Assembly: GCA_009780515.1 (NCBI GenBank)
Contig: WQZX01000035.1
Coordinates: 1-35,418, forward strand
Source of the DNA: Nocardioidaceae bacterium
Lineage (GTDB): Bacteria; Actinomycetota; Actinomycetes; Propionibacteriales; Nocardioidaceae
Length of the DNA stretch: 35,418 nucleotides
Direction: 5' to 3'
Below the pieces are notes generated by a model. It worked only from the letters and a program-made list of their open reading frames with translations, was not told where the DNA came from and made no database searches. The position numbers were made by a program, and so were the translations under genes. Positions 1 to 6,636 of the stretch are shown here, piece after piece. Position 1 is the first letter of the stretch. Each line of letters begins with the position of its first letter.

Positions 1-1
1 C

Positions 2-163
2 AACCGCAGCCCGGTCGGCATCTTCCGCCAGGTCGAGCGGCCGACGTACGACGACCAGGCCCGCGGCCAGGTCGAGGACGCCGAGGCCAAGGTCGCCGGA
101 ACCCGCCAGGACCGCCTCACCGCTCTCATCAACGCGGGCGACACCTGGACCGTCGGAGCCTGA
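2..163 (+). CDS. korB: 2-oxoacid:ferredoxin oxidoreductase beta subunit, C-terminal end (partial)
   Basis: Only the last 53 codons lie in the window; the gene runs in from the left edge and stops at TGA 161-163. The visible protein starts NRSPVGIFRQVERPTYDD and ends DTWTVGA. The P(I/V)GIFR...RPTYDD stretch is the usual C-terminal signature of KorB-type beta subunits, which bind thiamine diphosphate and work with an alpha subunit to decarboxylate 2-oxoglutarate or a related 2-oxoacid and reduce ferredoxin. The catalytic region is outside the window. The next gene is convergent and its stop codon is immediately adjacent (164-166), leaving no room for a terminator between them. The family is recognised from memory and the substrate is inferred. 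Confidence 0.75.
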   Translation, partial: NRSPVGIFRQVERPTYDDQARGQVEDAEAKVAGTRQDRLTALINAGDTWTVGA

Positions 164-595
164 TCACCTGCTGACGCGCCCGGACCGCTCGGACAGGGCG
201 GTCCAGGCGCGCACGGTCGCGGCGTAGACCAGGGCGACCAGGGCGCCGAGCCCGAAGCCGATGCGCAGCGCCTTCAGCTCGAACGCGGCCAGCCCGCCGA
301 AGCTCAGCGTGCGCGCGGTGACCGTGATCACGAGCCAGCGGCTGCCACCCAGCGGCAGGAACGGCTCGGTGATCGGGCGCGCCGCCTCGACCAGCGTGAA
401 CACGACCGGCGAGAGCAGCACGGCGAGCAGGGCGACGTACCACCAGTCGCCCGGGGCGACGTCGTACAGCCAGGACGCGAGGGCCGTCGCCACGCCGACG
501 GCGATCGCGGTCGCCGGCAGCGTCACCACCTCGAAGACGCACTGCGTGGCCACCCGCCGACGGAACCGGGCTCCTGCACCTGGTGCTTCCTGCAT
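164..595 (-). CDS. Small multi-pass membrane protein, unknown function
   Basis: A 143-residue hydrophobic protein that I do not recognise as a named family. The frame stays open upstream to 703, but the extension is Arg/Pro-rich and runs through a palindrome. I therefore place the start at the ATG at 593-595 (MQEAPGAGARF), which has a G-rich stretch (GCGGGGGACC) just upstream. Three to four membrane segments are visible at roughly residues 17-40, 47-68, 78-100 and 104-120, followed by a short Arg-rich tail. Its layout (a Q then a hydrophobic segment, ASW..DV, LSP.VF, a final segment ending in V.R.W) resembles the 203-residue protein at 1024-1635, so the two may be distant paralogs. It is convergent with the gene at the left edge. 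Confidence 0.6.
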   Translation of the reverse strand: MQEAPGAGARFRRRVATQCVFEVVTLPATAIAVGVATALASWLYDVAPGDWWYVALLAVLLSPVVFTLVEAARPITEPFLPLGGSRWLVITVTARTLSFGGLAAFELKALRIGFGLGALVALVYAATVRAWTALSERSGRVSR

Positions 596-626
596 CCCGG
601 TCCCCCGCCGTCGTGGTCCTGCTGAC

Positions 627-710
627 GAGAACGTCGGTGCGGGCGGTGAGGTTGCATGCGCGAGCCTCTGCCCGGAGGCATGCAACCTCCAGTCGGTGGG
701 CAACGTTCTC
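627..710. repeat. 84-nt two-tier palindrome in a divergent spacer
   Basis: Outer arms GAGAACGT (627-634) and ACGTTCTC (703-710) are perfect 8-bp inverted repeats. Inner arms GAGGTTGCATGC (648-659) and GCATGCAACCTC (678-689) are perfect 12-bp inverted repeats. The two tiers are separated by exactly 13 nt on each side, with an 18-nt loop. It lies between two divergent genes (starts at 595 and 755), so it may be a REP-like element or a shared operator. Confidence 0.75.
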
Positions 711-754
711 TGCGATGTCGGCGCTGTGCCGTGCCGACGAGGTCGATCGGAGGA

Positions 755-998
755 ATGATGACGAGGACCTACGTCTCAGCTCGCCGGGCAGGGACCTACG
801 CCGTCCTCGGCCTCACGCTGCTCGTCGCTGCTCTCGGCGCCTTCCCGTACTACGTGCTGTTCGCGTTCCCGTTGCTGGCCTCGCTGACGCTGCCGAACAT
901 CCCTCGCAGGGGTCCGGCTCGTCGTGTCGGCCGCGAGCCCCGGCCTGCTGGTGATCGGCTTCATCCAGGCCGTCGCAGCCGCGATGCACGGGGCCTGA
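755..998 (+). pseudogene. Small membrane protein gene interrupted by a +1 frameshift
   Basis: A strong GGAGG site (749-753) precedes tandem ATGs at 755 and 758. The first frame reads MMTRTYVSARRAGTYAVLG and continues hydrophobic through LLASLTLPN, about 50 residues, then turns into Arg/Pro-rich sequence. The next frame, beginning near 906, reads AGVRLVVSAASPGLL and then VIGFIQAVAAAMHGA before TGA 996-998, which is again typical membrane sequence. Removing one C from the CCC run at 901-903 joins both halves into one protein of about 80 residues with two or three membrane segments. Either the gene is genuinely frameshifted, or a base was miscalled in the run. The family is unknown. The two flanking genes also encode small membrane proteins. 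Confidence 0.6.
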
Positions 999-1023
999 CG
1001 GAGCACGGCGGCAGGCCCCCGCG

Positions 1024-1635
1024 TCACCGCCCCTTGCGCTGTCTGCGCCGTCGCCTCTGCCGCCGTGCCTGCCCGCGCTCCCACATGATCCGCTTGCCCT
1101 CGGCTCGGTGGTCGGCGATGTCCTGCTTCACCTCGCGGGCCAGGGCCTGCAGCTTCTCCGCCCGCTCCTCACGCTCCTCCGGGGTGGCGGACTCCCGCCG
1201 TCGTGCCGCCGGATGGCTCCAGACGCGCACCACCAGGGTGAAAACAAGGGCGGTACCGAAAGCCAAAGCGAGCGCGCCCACGACGTCCTGGAACTGCAGC
1301 CCATAGGCGACCGCCCCTGCCACGAACCTGGAGCCGAACTCGACGACGTCGCCCTGGGTCTCCGACAGGATCTGGCCCCGGCCGTCGCCACGGCCGTATC
1401 CGAACCACGCCCCGGCGGCGAAAATCGGCGGCGAGAGGATCGCGATCACCAGACAGGTACCAAGGCCGGCGGTCCAGTCGACGTCGAACCACCTGGACGC
1501 GACGACCTGCGCGACCGCGACCACCACGGCCAGGAACGGAAACACGATGGCTCCGGCCAAGTACTGGCCGAAGACCTTCACCGCGAAGACGGCCCCCTTC
1601 GCCCCGTACTCCTCGGGCTCGAGTCGACCCTGCAT
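1024..1635 (-). CDS. Membrane protein with basic coiled C-terminal tail, unknown function
   Basis: A 203-residue protein starting MQGRLEPEEYGAKGAVF. Hydrophobic segments lie at about residues 20-48, 54-78 and 103-140, followed by a charged, probably helical region rich in Glu, Arg and Lys (about 150-185) and a very basic end. The start at 1635 has no Shine-Dalgarno sequence, but a TAGGAT hexamer sits exactly 6 nt upstream, which fits a leaderless transcript. The stop codon of the upstream secreted-protein gene lies inside that hexamer. The order of segments matches the 143-residue protein at 164-595 (ASRWFDV, LSPPIF, final VVRVW), suggesting divergence from a common ancestor. No function can be assigned. 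Confidence 0.65.
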   Translation of the reverse strand: MQGRLEPEEYGAKGAVFAVKVFGQYLAGAIVFPFLAVVVAVAQVVASRWFDVDWTAGLGTCLVIAILSPPIFAAGAWFGYGRGDGRGQILSETQGDVVEFGSRFVAGAVAYGLQFQDVVGALALAFGTALVFTLVVRVWSHPAARRRESATPEEREERAEKLQALAREVKQDIADHRAEGKRIMWERGQARRQRRRRRQRKGR

Positions 1636-1641
1636 CCCGGC

Positions 1642-1647
1642 ATCCTA
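1642..1647 (-). promoter_or_regulatory. -10 element for leaderless transcript of the 1024-1635 gene
   Basis: TAGGAT on the minus strand, then 6 nt (GCCGGG), then the ATG at 1635. The last T falls at -7 if transcription starts at the ATG, which is the classic actinobacterial leaderless arrangement. No convincing -35 box is visible. Confidence 0.45.
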
Positions 1648-2235
1648 GGAGAAGCAGTCGTTGAACAGACTGCCTGCTCCGAGCAATCCCTCAAGAACCT
1701 GTACAGCGTCGGGGCCTATTTCAGTGTCGGCGTAGCCGGCGCGGACAGCGTCGTAGATGCCCCTGATGTCGCCGAAGAGCTGTCGGGCCTTCGTGACCCA
1801 GCTGAAGACCTTCTCGATCGGGAGGCCGTACTGGGCGACGAACGATGCGATCGCCCATGCGCAGCTGAACCAGCCGAACCCGATGCGCTGAGCAGGACGT
1901 ACCGCGACCGTACCCAGGTCTTGGTGTGCCAGCCTGATGTACCGAGCGGCAGTGTGCTTCCACTTGCGGAGGGCAGCCTTGTGGCGCTTCTTCGGCGCGC
2001 GCTGGTCGGCGAAGTGCCTGTGCTCCTTGACGACCTCCCTCGTGGTGATCCTGACGCCATCCCACGCACGAAGCTTGATGCGAGTGCGTGGGGCCTCTGG
2101 CTTCTGATCGGGATGCAACCCCGCCGTGGTGTAGTCGGAATGCGCAGTCGCGGCCTCCGCTCCTGCTCCGCCAGCACCCAGCAGGAGTGACGCGACGATG
2201 GCCGCGAGCACGGCCCTCCTTAGGAACATCAGCAT
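1645..2235 (-). CDS. Secreted protein of unknown function
   Basis: A 196-residue protein. The frame is open to 2352, but the ATG at 2233-2235 has a GGGAG site 5 nt upstream and is followed directly by a typical signal peptide (FLRRAVLAAIVASLLLGAGG), with a likely cut after AEA near residue 29. The mature part is basic in its first half (RAPKKRHKAALRKWKH) and has a hydrophobic patch around FGWFSCAWAIASFV. It ends GSLFNDCFS and contains two cysteines that could pair. No known domain is recognised. It is divergent from the sigma-factor gene at 2414 and shares a 178-nt spacer with it, so it could belong to that regulon; this is inference from position only. Confidence 0.6.
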   Translation of the reverse strand: MLMFLRRAVLAAIVASLLLGAGGAGAEAATAHSDYTTAGLHPDQKPEAPRTRIKLRAWDGVRITTREVVKEHRHFADQRAPKKRHKAALRKWKHTAARYIRLAHQDLGTVAVRPAQRIGFGWFSCAWAIASFVAQYGLPIEKVFSWVTKARQLFGDIRGIYDAVRAGYADTEIGPDAVQVLEGLLGAGSLFNDCFS

Positions 2236-2347
2236 GTGAACTCCCGAGTGCGGTGGCTTCCGTTGTGGATGCCGTTCGCCTTCTGGAAACGCTCCTTGGA
2301 CACCGCGGGATGCACTCGAGGGCGAAAAATGAAAGTTCGAGATCGCG

Positions 2348-2381
2348 TGCAACCCCCTCGACGTGGGCGGCGTTGTCTAAT
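2348..2381 (+). promoter_or_regulatory. Possible ECF-type promoter of the sigma-factor operon
   Basis: TGCAACC (2348-2354) and GTCTAAT (2375-2381) resemble the AAC and CGTC/TAA elements recognised by ECF sigma factors and could allow autoregulation. The gap between them is 20 nt, a few bases wider than usual, so the call is weak. Confidence 0.3.
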
Positions 2382-2413
2382 ACGTAGCGGAGCTCTCTCG
2401 GAGGCCATGACAG

Positions 2414-2947
2414 GTGAAATCACGCGACGAGGCGGCGTATGTCGAGTACGTCGGCGGGTGCCAGGACCGGTTGCGCCGTACGGCGTACCTGATGACCGGT
2501 GACTGGGCGCTCGCGAGCGACATCACGCAGGAGGTGCTCATCAAGCTGTACGTCGCCTGGCCGCGGCTCGACCGCGGACCCGGGCTGCCGACGTACGTGC
2601 GCCGCACCATCATGTCCTCGGTGATCGACCTCAAGCGCAAGCAGAAGCGGCGGCGCGAGGACGTCATCGCAGAGCCCGAGACGCTGCCGATCGGCGACGG
2701 CTCGGACGGACGCGCCGACCGCGACGCACTGATGCGGGCGCTCACCGAGGTGCCGCCGCGGCAGCGGGCGTGCGTGGTGCTGCGCTACTTCGAGGAGCTC
2801 TCCATCGCTGAGACCGCCGAGATCCTCAAGTGCTCCGAGGGGAACGTGAAGAGCCAGACGGCCCGCGCCCTCGACGCCCTGCGCCGTCTGCTGGACGACG
2901 CTGCGTGGATCGGCCCGATCGTGGCCGAGCTGGAAGGTGCCCGATGA
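2414..2947 (+). CDS. ECF sigma factor, SigE-type family
   Basis: A 177-residue group 4 sigma factor that directs RNA polymerase to its own set of promoters. The start is GTG 2414, with GGAGG at 2400-2404; an ATG at 2407 is out of frame. Sigma region 2 spans about residues 8-78 (DRLRRTAYLMTGDWALASDI then TQEVLIKLYVAWPRL). Region 4 spans about 105-162 (LTEVPPRQRACVVLRYFEEL) with the recognition helix around SEGNVKSQTARAL. The length is normal for the short actinobacterial SigE family. Its stop overlaps the ATG of the next gene (ATGA), so the two products are made together; the partner is membrane-anchored and is probably its sensor or inhibitor. Confidence in the family is high; the signal is unknown. 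Confidence 0.9.
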   Translation: MKSRDEAAYVEYVGGCQDRLRRTAYLMTGDWALASDITQEVLIKLYVAWPRLDRGPGLPTYVRRTIMSSVIDLKRKQKRRREDVIAEPETLPIGDGSDGRADRDALMRALTEVPPRQRACVVLRYFEELSIAETAEILKCSEGNVKSQTARALDALRRLLDDAAWIGPIVAELEGAR

Positions 2948-3948
2948 ACGACCTGACCGACATGCTCCGGGACAGCTCCGAGCAGCAGCCTCCCGGCCTG
3001 GGTCTCGATCCCGCCGACCTCGTCCGCCGTGGGCGCGGGCGGGTACACCGCCGCCGCGCCCTCACCGCGGGCGGCTGCGCCCTCGTCCTGGCGGCCGTCG
3101 CGGCGGTCGGCTCGACCTGGCACCTCGGTGGCGACACCAAGACCCAGATCGCCGACCCGACCCGGGGGCTGGCGTCGTACCAGGCGGTTCGGATCAGCCC
3201 GGCCGCGGTGACCGCGCGCTGCACCCCGATCCTCGATGCCGAGTACGGCGGCCACCACACCTGGGTCGAGGTGCCTGAGCACGACGGGACGAAGGCCGGT
3301 CGGCGGATCGAGACCCGGGTCGGGCACGACGCGGCGTTCGAGGCTGCGACCCCGAGCGGTCACGGCGCACACAGGCACGCTCCGGCAGAGGACTGCTCGA
3401 TCCCGCAAGCAAAGATGGTCGCCGCCGCCACGCGTGCGGTCACGTCCACGCCCGACCCCCGCGCCGCCAATCACGCTGCGGTCGTCCGCGCCTGCTCGAC
3501 CGAGGCCGGTTACGACCTGAAGCGGTGGGCGCTGCTGGAGTCCGTCGACGACGACGGCAGCGCGGTCGCACTGTTCCGCGCAGCCAACGGATTCATCGCC
3601 GAGTGCGACCTCGGCGGGGCGTACCTCTCGTTCAGCCGCGACCCGGCGACCGAGCCATTGTCTGCACTCGACGGCGGCTATCTCGAGCCGGACAACTGCG
3701 CGAAGGTCGGCGTTCTCCCCGGAGGGCGGGACGGCATGAGGATCGAGATCCTCGACGGTCAGCGGACGGTCGCGACCGCCACCACCTCCCATCGAGGCGC
3801 TTTCGCGCTTAACCTCAACCGGTCGTGGCCGCGCCACGGACGGGCGTTCCGAGGTCGCGTCCTCGACGCACACGGCGCGGTCGTGTGGAGCGGAGAGGCC
3901 GCCCGGCCGGGTGACCTGACCTGGGCATCCGTCCGTTGCGGAGGGTGA
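2944..3948 (+). CDS. Membrane-anchored extracytoplasmic protein coupled to the ECF sigma factor
   Basis: A 334-residue protein whose ATG overlaps the sigma-factor stop (ATGA). Residues 1-38 are cytoplasmic, with a basic end (RRGRGRVHRRR). One membrane helix covers about 40-57. The remaining 275 residues are outside and contain six cysteines (ARCTP, EDCSIPQ, RACSTE, AECDLG, DNCAKV and the terminal VRCGG), enough for three disulfides. The classical zinc anti-sigma motif HxxxCxxC is absent. Position and topology suggest a short inhibitory tail joined to a sensor, but an envelope target of the sigma factor is equally possible. The gene ends 18 nt before a strong hairpin terminator. Confidence 0.7.
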   Translation: MNDLTDMLRDSSEQQPPGLGLDPADLVRRGRGRVHRRRALTAGGCALVLAAVAAVGSTWHLGGDTKTQIADPTRGLASYQAVRISPAAVTARCTPILDAEYGGHHTWVEVPEHDGTKAGRRIETRVGHDAAFEAATPSGHGAHRHAPAEDCSIPQAKMVAAATRAVTSTPDPRAANHAAVVRACSTEAGYDLKRWALLESVDDDGSAVALFRAANGFIAECDLGGAYLSFSRDPATEPLSALDGGYLEPDNCAKVGVLPGGRDGMRIEILDGQRTVATATTSHRGAFALNLNRSWPRHGRAFRGRVLDAHGAVVWSGEAARPGDLTWASVRCGG

Positions 3949-3965
3949 CGCCTGCGAACAGACGG

Positions 3966-3995
3966 GGCCCCACCGGAGCAAGCTCCGGCGGGGCC
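3966..3995. terminator. Bidirectional hairpin terminator between convergent genes
   Basis: GGCCCCACCGGAGC (3966-3979), loop AA, and GCTCCGGCGGGGCC (3982-3995) form a 14-bp stem with one A-C mismatch. It lies between the stop of the plus-strand gene (3948) and the stop of the minus-strand gene (4013), and can end both transcripts. No long T-run follows, as is common in high-GC actinobacteria. Confidence 0.75.
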
Positions 3996-4012
3996 TCCTC
4001 CCGACCACTCGG

Positions 4013-4414
4013 TCAGGAGCGCGTGATGCTGAATCGGTGCGTGGTGGTGCGGTGCGAGCTGTTGCCCGGGATCACCATCCGGAAGTTGTTGGTGCCGCCA
4101 TGCCACGCCGACACGCGCTTGAACTGGTAGAAGCCACTGCTCTTGCTGGTCTTCGGGCGCTGGTAGGTCTTCCAAGGCCCGTTCTTCGTCTTGCCCTTCT
4201 GCAGGTAGACCGGCTTCCCCTTGTAGCCGTGCACGGTGCCGTAGATGCGGAAGGTCGTGCGGTTCACCCGGTTGTGCTTGAACGTGAAGCTGTACAGCGG
4301 CTTCTGCTTGGCCACGACGTGCGACGGGTTCGCCTGGGCGCCTACGGAGGAGAAGGCGAGGAGCAGGGCGGCGACCATGGCGACCACGGTGCTGAGGATT
4401 CGGATACGACGCAT
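4013..4414 (-). CDS. Small secreted protein with an Ig-like fold signature
   Basis: A 133-residue protein. I chose the ATG at 4412-4414 because a GGGAGA site lies just upstream and a clear signal peptide follows (MRRIRILSTVVAMVAALLLA, cut probable after AQA near residue 28). The mature 105 residues read as one small beta-rich domain: RIYGTVHGYKGKPVYLQKG, then NGPWKTYQRPKTSKSSGFYQ, then HGGTNNFRMVIPGNSSHRT. This pattern (YxGKxVxLQ...GxWKTxxxxxTxSxGxF...R..xPG) is common in secreted actinobacterial Ig-like or carboxypeptidase-regulatory-like domains. The mature protein has no cysteine. Its ligand is unknown. It is convergent with the sigma-factor operon and separated from it by the hairpin terminator. 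Confidence 0.65.
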   Translation of the reverse strand: MRRIRILSTVVAMVAALLLAFSSVGAQANPSHVVAKQKPLYSFTFKHNRVNRTTFRIYGTVHGYKGKPVYLQKGKTKNGPWKTYQRPKTSKSSGFYQFKRVSAWHGGTNNFRMVIPGNSSHRTTTHRFSITRS

Positions 4415-4536
4415 CGGGAGATCTCCCTCGAGATTGAGACACTTGATTGGTTCGGGATGCACCTAACCGAAGTACGCCAGCGGCAAACATCCCGCGGCCA
4501 GATCGTTGTGATTCACATCCGGCTGCCGGGTCCAAC

Positions 4537-4542
4537 TAGCCT
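4537..4542 (+). promoter_or_regulatory. -10 element for leaderless rarD transcript
   Basis: TAGCCT, then 6 nt, then the GTG start of rarD at 4549. There is no Shine-Dalgarno sequence in front of that GTG, so a leaderless transcript is the simplest reading. The nearest -35-like hexamer is TTCACA (4512-4517), with a 19-nt spacer. Confidence 0.45.
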
Positions 4543-4548
4543 CGACAC

Positions 4549-5469
4549 GTGGAGTTACGACGGGGCCTGATCGCGGGCACGGCGGCGTACCTCCTGTGGG
4601 GAGCGTTCCCGCTCTACTTCCCGCTCCTGGCACCCAGCGGGCCGTTCGAGATCCTGGCCCACCGGATGGTGTGGACCTGCGTGACGATGACCCTGGTCGT
4701 GCTGGCGATGCGCAAGCAGCGGGCGCTGCGGGCGATCCTGACCAGTCGCCGCAAGACGCTGCTGCTGATCGTCGCGGCCGCGACGATCACGTCCAACTGG
4801 GGCACCTACATCTACGCCGTCAACAACGACCACGTGGTGGAGGCGTCGCTCGGCTACTTCATCAACCCGCTGGTGACGATGCTGATGGGCGTGCTCGTGC
4901 TGGGCGAGCGGCTCCGGCCGGCCCAGTGGGTCGCCGTCGGTGTGGGCTTCGCGGCCGTCGCGATCCTGACGGCCGGCTACGGGCACCCGCCGTACATCTC
5001 GCTGATCCTGGCGTTCTCGTTCGGGACCTACGGTCTGGCCAAGAAGCAGGCGTCGGTCGGCGCAGTGGAGAGCCTGGCGTTCGAGACGGCGGTGATCGCG
5101 CCGTTCGCGCTGGCGTTCCTGATCTGGCTCGGCGCCACCGGCCGAGGGCACTTCGTCGGCCACGGCGGCTGGCACGTCGTGCTGCTGATCTCGGCGGGGT
5201 TCGTCACCGCCGTACCGCTGCTGTGCTTCGGCGCCGCCGCGACGCGGCTGCCGCTGGCGACGATCGGGCTGCTGCAGTACCTCACGCCGATCCTGCAGTT
5301 CGCGCTGGGCGTCACCGTCAACGGCGAGCACATGTCACCGGAGCGCTGGGGCGGCTTCGCCCTCGTCTGGCTGGCCCTGTCGATCTTCACCGCAGACGCG
5401 CTGCGGGCCCGCCGCCGGTTACTGGCGCAAGCGGCTGAGCGGGGTCGTGTGCCTGAGACATCGGCATAG
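4549..5469 (+). CDS. rarD: EamA-family transporter, RarD
   Basis: A 306-residue, ten-helix integral membrane protein of the drug/metabolite transporter superfamily. The RarD hallmarks are present: RRGLIAGTAAYLLWGAFPLY at the N-terminus, then EILAHRMVWT, NWGTYIYAVNNDHVVEASLG, YFINPLVTMLMGVLVLGERL and LLQYLTPILQFALGV near the end. The substrate of RarD proteins is not established (chloramphenicol sensitivity in the original studies). The start is GTG 4549 with a TAGCCT -10 element 6 nt upstream. The C-terminal residues GRVPETSA and the stop codon are encoded inside a palindromic repeat (5443-5490), so the tail of the protein is repeat-derived. It is convergent with the prenyl synthase. Confidence 0.88.
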   Translation: MELRRGLIAGTAAYLLWGAFPLYFPLLAPSGPFEILAHRMVWTCVTMTLVVLAMRKQRALRAILTSRRKTLLLIVAAATITSNWGTYIYAVNNDHVVEASLGYFINPLVTMLMGVLVLGERLRPAQWVAVGVGFAAVAILTAGYGHPPYISLILAFSFGTYGLAKKQASVGAVESLAFETAVIAPFALAFLIWLGATGRGHFVGHGGWHVVLLISAGFVTAVPLLCFGAAATRLPLATIGLLQYLTPILQFALGVTVNGEHMSPERWGGFALVWLALSIFTADALRARRRLLAQAAERGRVPETSA

Positions 5470-5490
5470 CGGGGCCTCAGGCACACGACC
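5443..5490. repeat. Palindromic repeat, copy 1, overlapping the rarD stop
   Basis: Perfect 15-bp arms GGTCGTGTGCCTGAG (5443-5457) and CTCAGGCACACGACC (5476-5490) with an 18-nt loop that contains the rarD TAG. A second copy in opposite orientation follows 25 nt later. The pair sits between two convergent genes and may act as a bidirectional terminator. Confidence 0.85.
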
Positions 5491-5515
5491 GCGGCGCGCG
5501 CGGGCCCGTGAACGA

Positions 5516-5561
5516 GTCGTGTGCCTGACGCAGCCGATCTGCGATGTCTCAGGCACACGAC
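5516..5561. repeat. Palindromic repeat, copy 2, inverted relative to copy 1
   Basis: Arms GTCGTGTGCCTGA (5516-5528) and TCAGGCACACGAC (5549-5561). On the opposite strand this copy shares its first 20 nt (GTCGTGTGCCTGAGACATCG) with copy 1, so the two are inverted with respect to each other, like paired REP elements. A small nested hairpin CGCAG/CTGCG lies in the loop. Confidence 0.85.
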
Positions 5562-5604
5562 CCACGGGAGCAGGGGCACCAGCCGGGGCGTGCGCCCGCG
5601 AGGC

Positions 5605-6636
5605 TCAGGCGGAGCGTACGGCGACGACGTCGGCGAAGTCCTCCAGCGCCTGACGCACCGAGCCCTCGGGCAGGACCTCGAGGAGCCTCTTGGCCTCCTC
5701 GGCCCGCCCGACGACGTACGCACGCGCCTGGTCCATCGCGGGGTGCTTGCGCAGGAGGGCGAGCGCCTCGGCGTGGAGGCTGTCGTCGGTGAGGTCGGCG
5801 TCGAGGAGCTCGAGCAGCCGCGCGTCGGCCGGATCGGTGGAGGCCTTCGCCATCAGCACCGGCAGGGTGGGCACGCCCTCGCGGAGGTCCGTGCCGGGGG
5901 TCTTGCCGGACTCCTCGCTCTCGGAGGCGATGTCGAGGATGTCGTCGCTGAGCTGGAAGGCGGTGCCGACCAGCTCGCCGTACGCCGTGAGGGCGGCGGT
6001 CACCTCCGGCGTCGCACCGCCGAACATGGCGCCGTAGCGGGCCGAGGTGGCGATCAGCGAGCCGGTCTTGCCGGAGACGACCTCGAGGTGGTGGGCGAGC
6101 GCGTCGTCGTCGGGGCCCGGCTCGACGGTCTCCAGGATCTGGCCCTCGACGAGGCGGGTGAAGGTCTCGGCCTGGATCAGGACGGCCTCCGGGCCCAGCT
6201 GCGAGGTGAGCTCGGAGGACTTGGCGAACAGCCAGTCGCCGGTCAGGATCGCGACCAGGTTGTCGTAGCGGGAGTTGGCCGAGTCGGCGCCGCGGCGCAG
6301 GGCCGCCTCGTCCATGACGTCGTCGTGGTAGAGCGAGCCGACGTGGGTGATCTCCACGATGCACGCGGCGGTGAGGACCTCGGGTGCGTCCGGCTTCGTG
6401 CCTGCCTCGGCCGCCAGCAGCACCAGCAGCGGCCGGAAGCGCTTGCCGCCCGCGGACAGCAGGTGCTGCGCCGCTCCGGTGACGTACGCCGCGCGGCTGG
6501 ACGCGTGGCGGTAGAGATCCTTCTCGACGGTGGCGAGACGCGCCTGGAGGCGCTCCGCCAGGGCCTTGTCGTCGATCGGCAGGGCCAGACCGGCGTCGGC
6601 CTGCGCCCCCGGCAGGCCACTGTCAGTTGAGCTCAC
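5605..6636 (-). CDS. Long-chain polyprenyl diphosphate synthase
   Basis: A 343-residue trans-prenyltransferase that extends farnesyl or geranylgeranyl diphosphate with isopentenyl diphosphate to make the menaquinone side chain. Visible motifs are GGKRFRP (63-69), the first Asp-rich motif DDVMD (105-109), and the second DDILD (231-235) followed by GTDLREGVPTLP. The true start is the GTG at 6636, whose GTGA overlaps the nuoN stop. The frame remains open far upstream inside nuoN, but that part is an antisense-free shadow with no family similarity. A GGGAG site lies about 10 nt before the GTG. Co-expression with nuo links quinone supply to complex I. The chain length cannot be read safely from the sequence; the hepB/grcC-like role is inferred. 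Confidence 0.9.
   Translation of the reverse strand: MSSTDSGLPGAQADAGLALPIDDKALAERLQARLATVEKDLYRHASSRAAYVTGAAQHLLSAGGKRFRPLLVLLAAEAGTKPDAPEVLTAACIVEITHVGSLYHDDVMDEAALRRGADSANSRYDNLVAILTGDWLFAKSSELTSQLGPEAVLIQAETFTRLVEGQILETVEPGPDDDALAHHLEVVSGKTGSLIATSARYGAMFGGATPEVTAALTAYGELVGTAFQLSDDILDIASESEESGKTPGTDLREGVPTLPVLMAKASTDPADARLLELLDADLTDDSLHAEALALLRKHPAMDQARAYVVGRAEEAKRLLEVLPEGSVRQALEDFADVVAVRSA

Noticed and set aside
596..703. 36-residue N-terminal extension of the 143-residue membrane protein
   Set aside because: Runs through the two-tier palindrome and is low-complexity; the internal ATG at 595 has a G-rich upstream site.
4415..4462. Start of the secreted Ig-like protein at 4462
   Set aside because: Would put 16 polar residues before the signal peptide; the ATG at 4414 has a good ribosome site.
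5443..5561. CRISPR-like array
   Set aside because: Only two palindromes in opposite orientation, with no regular spacers and no cas genes.
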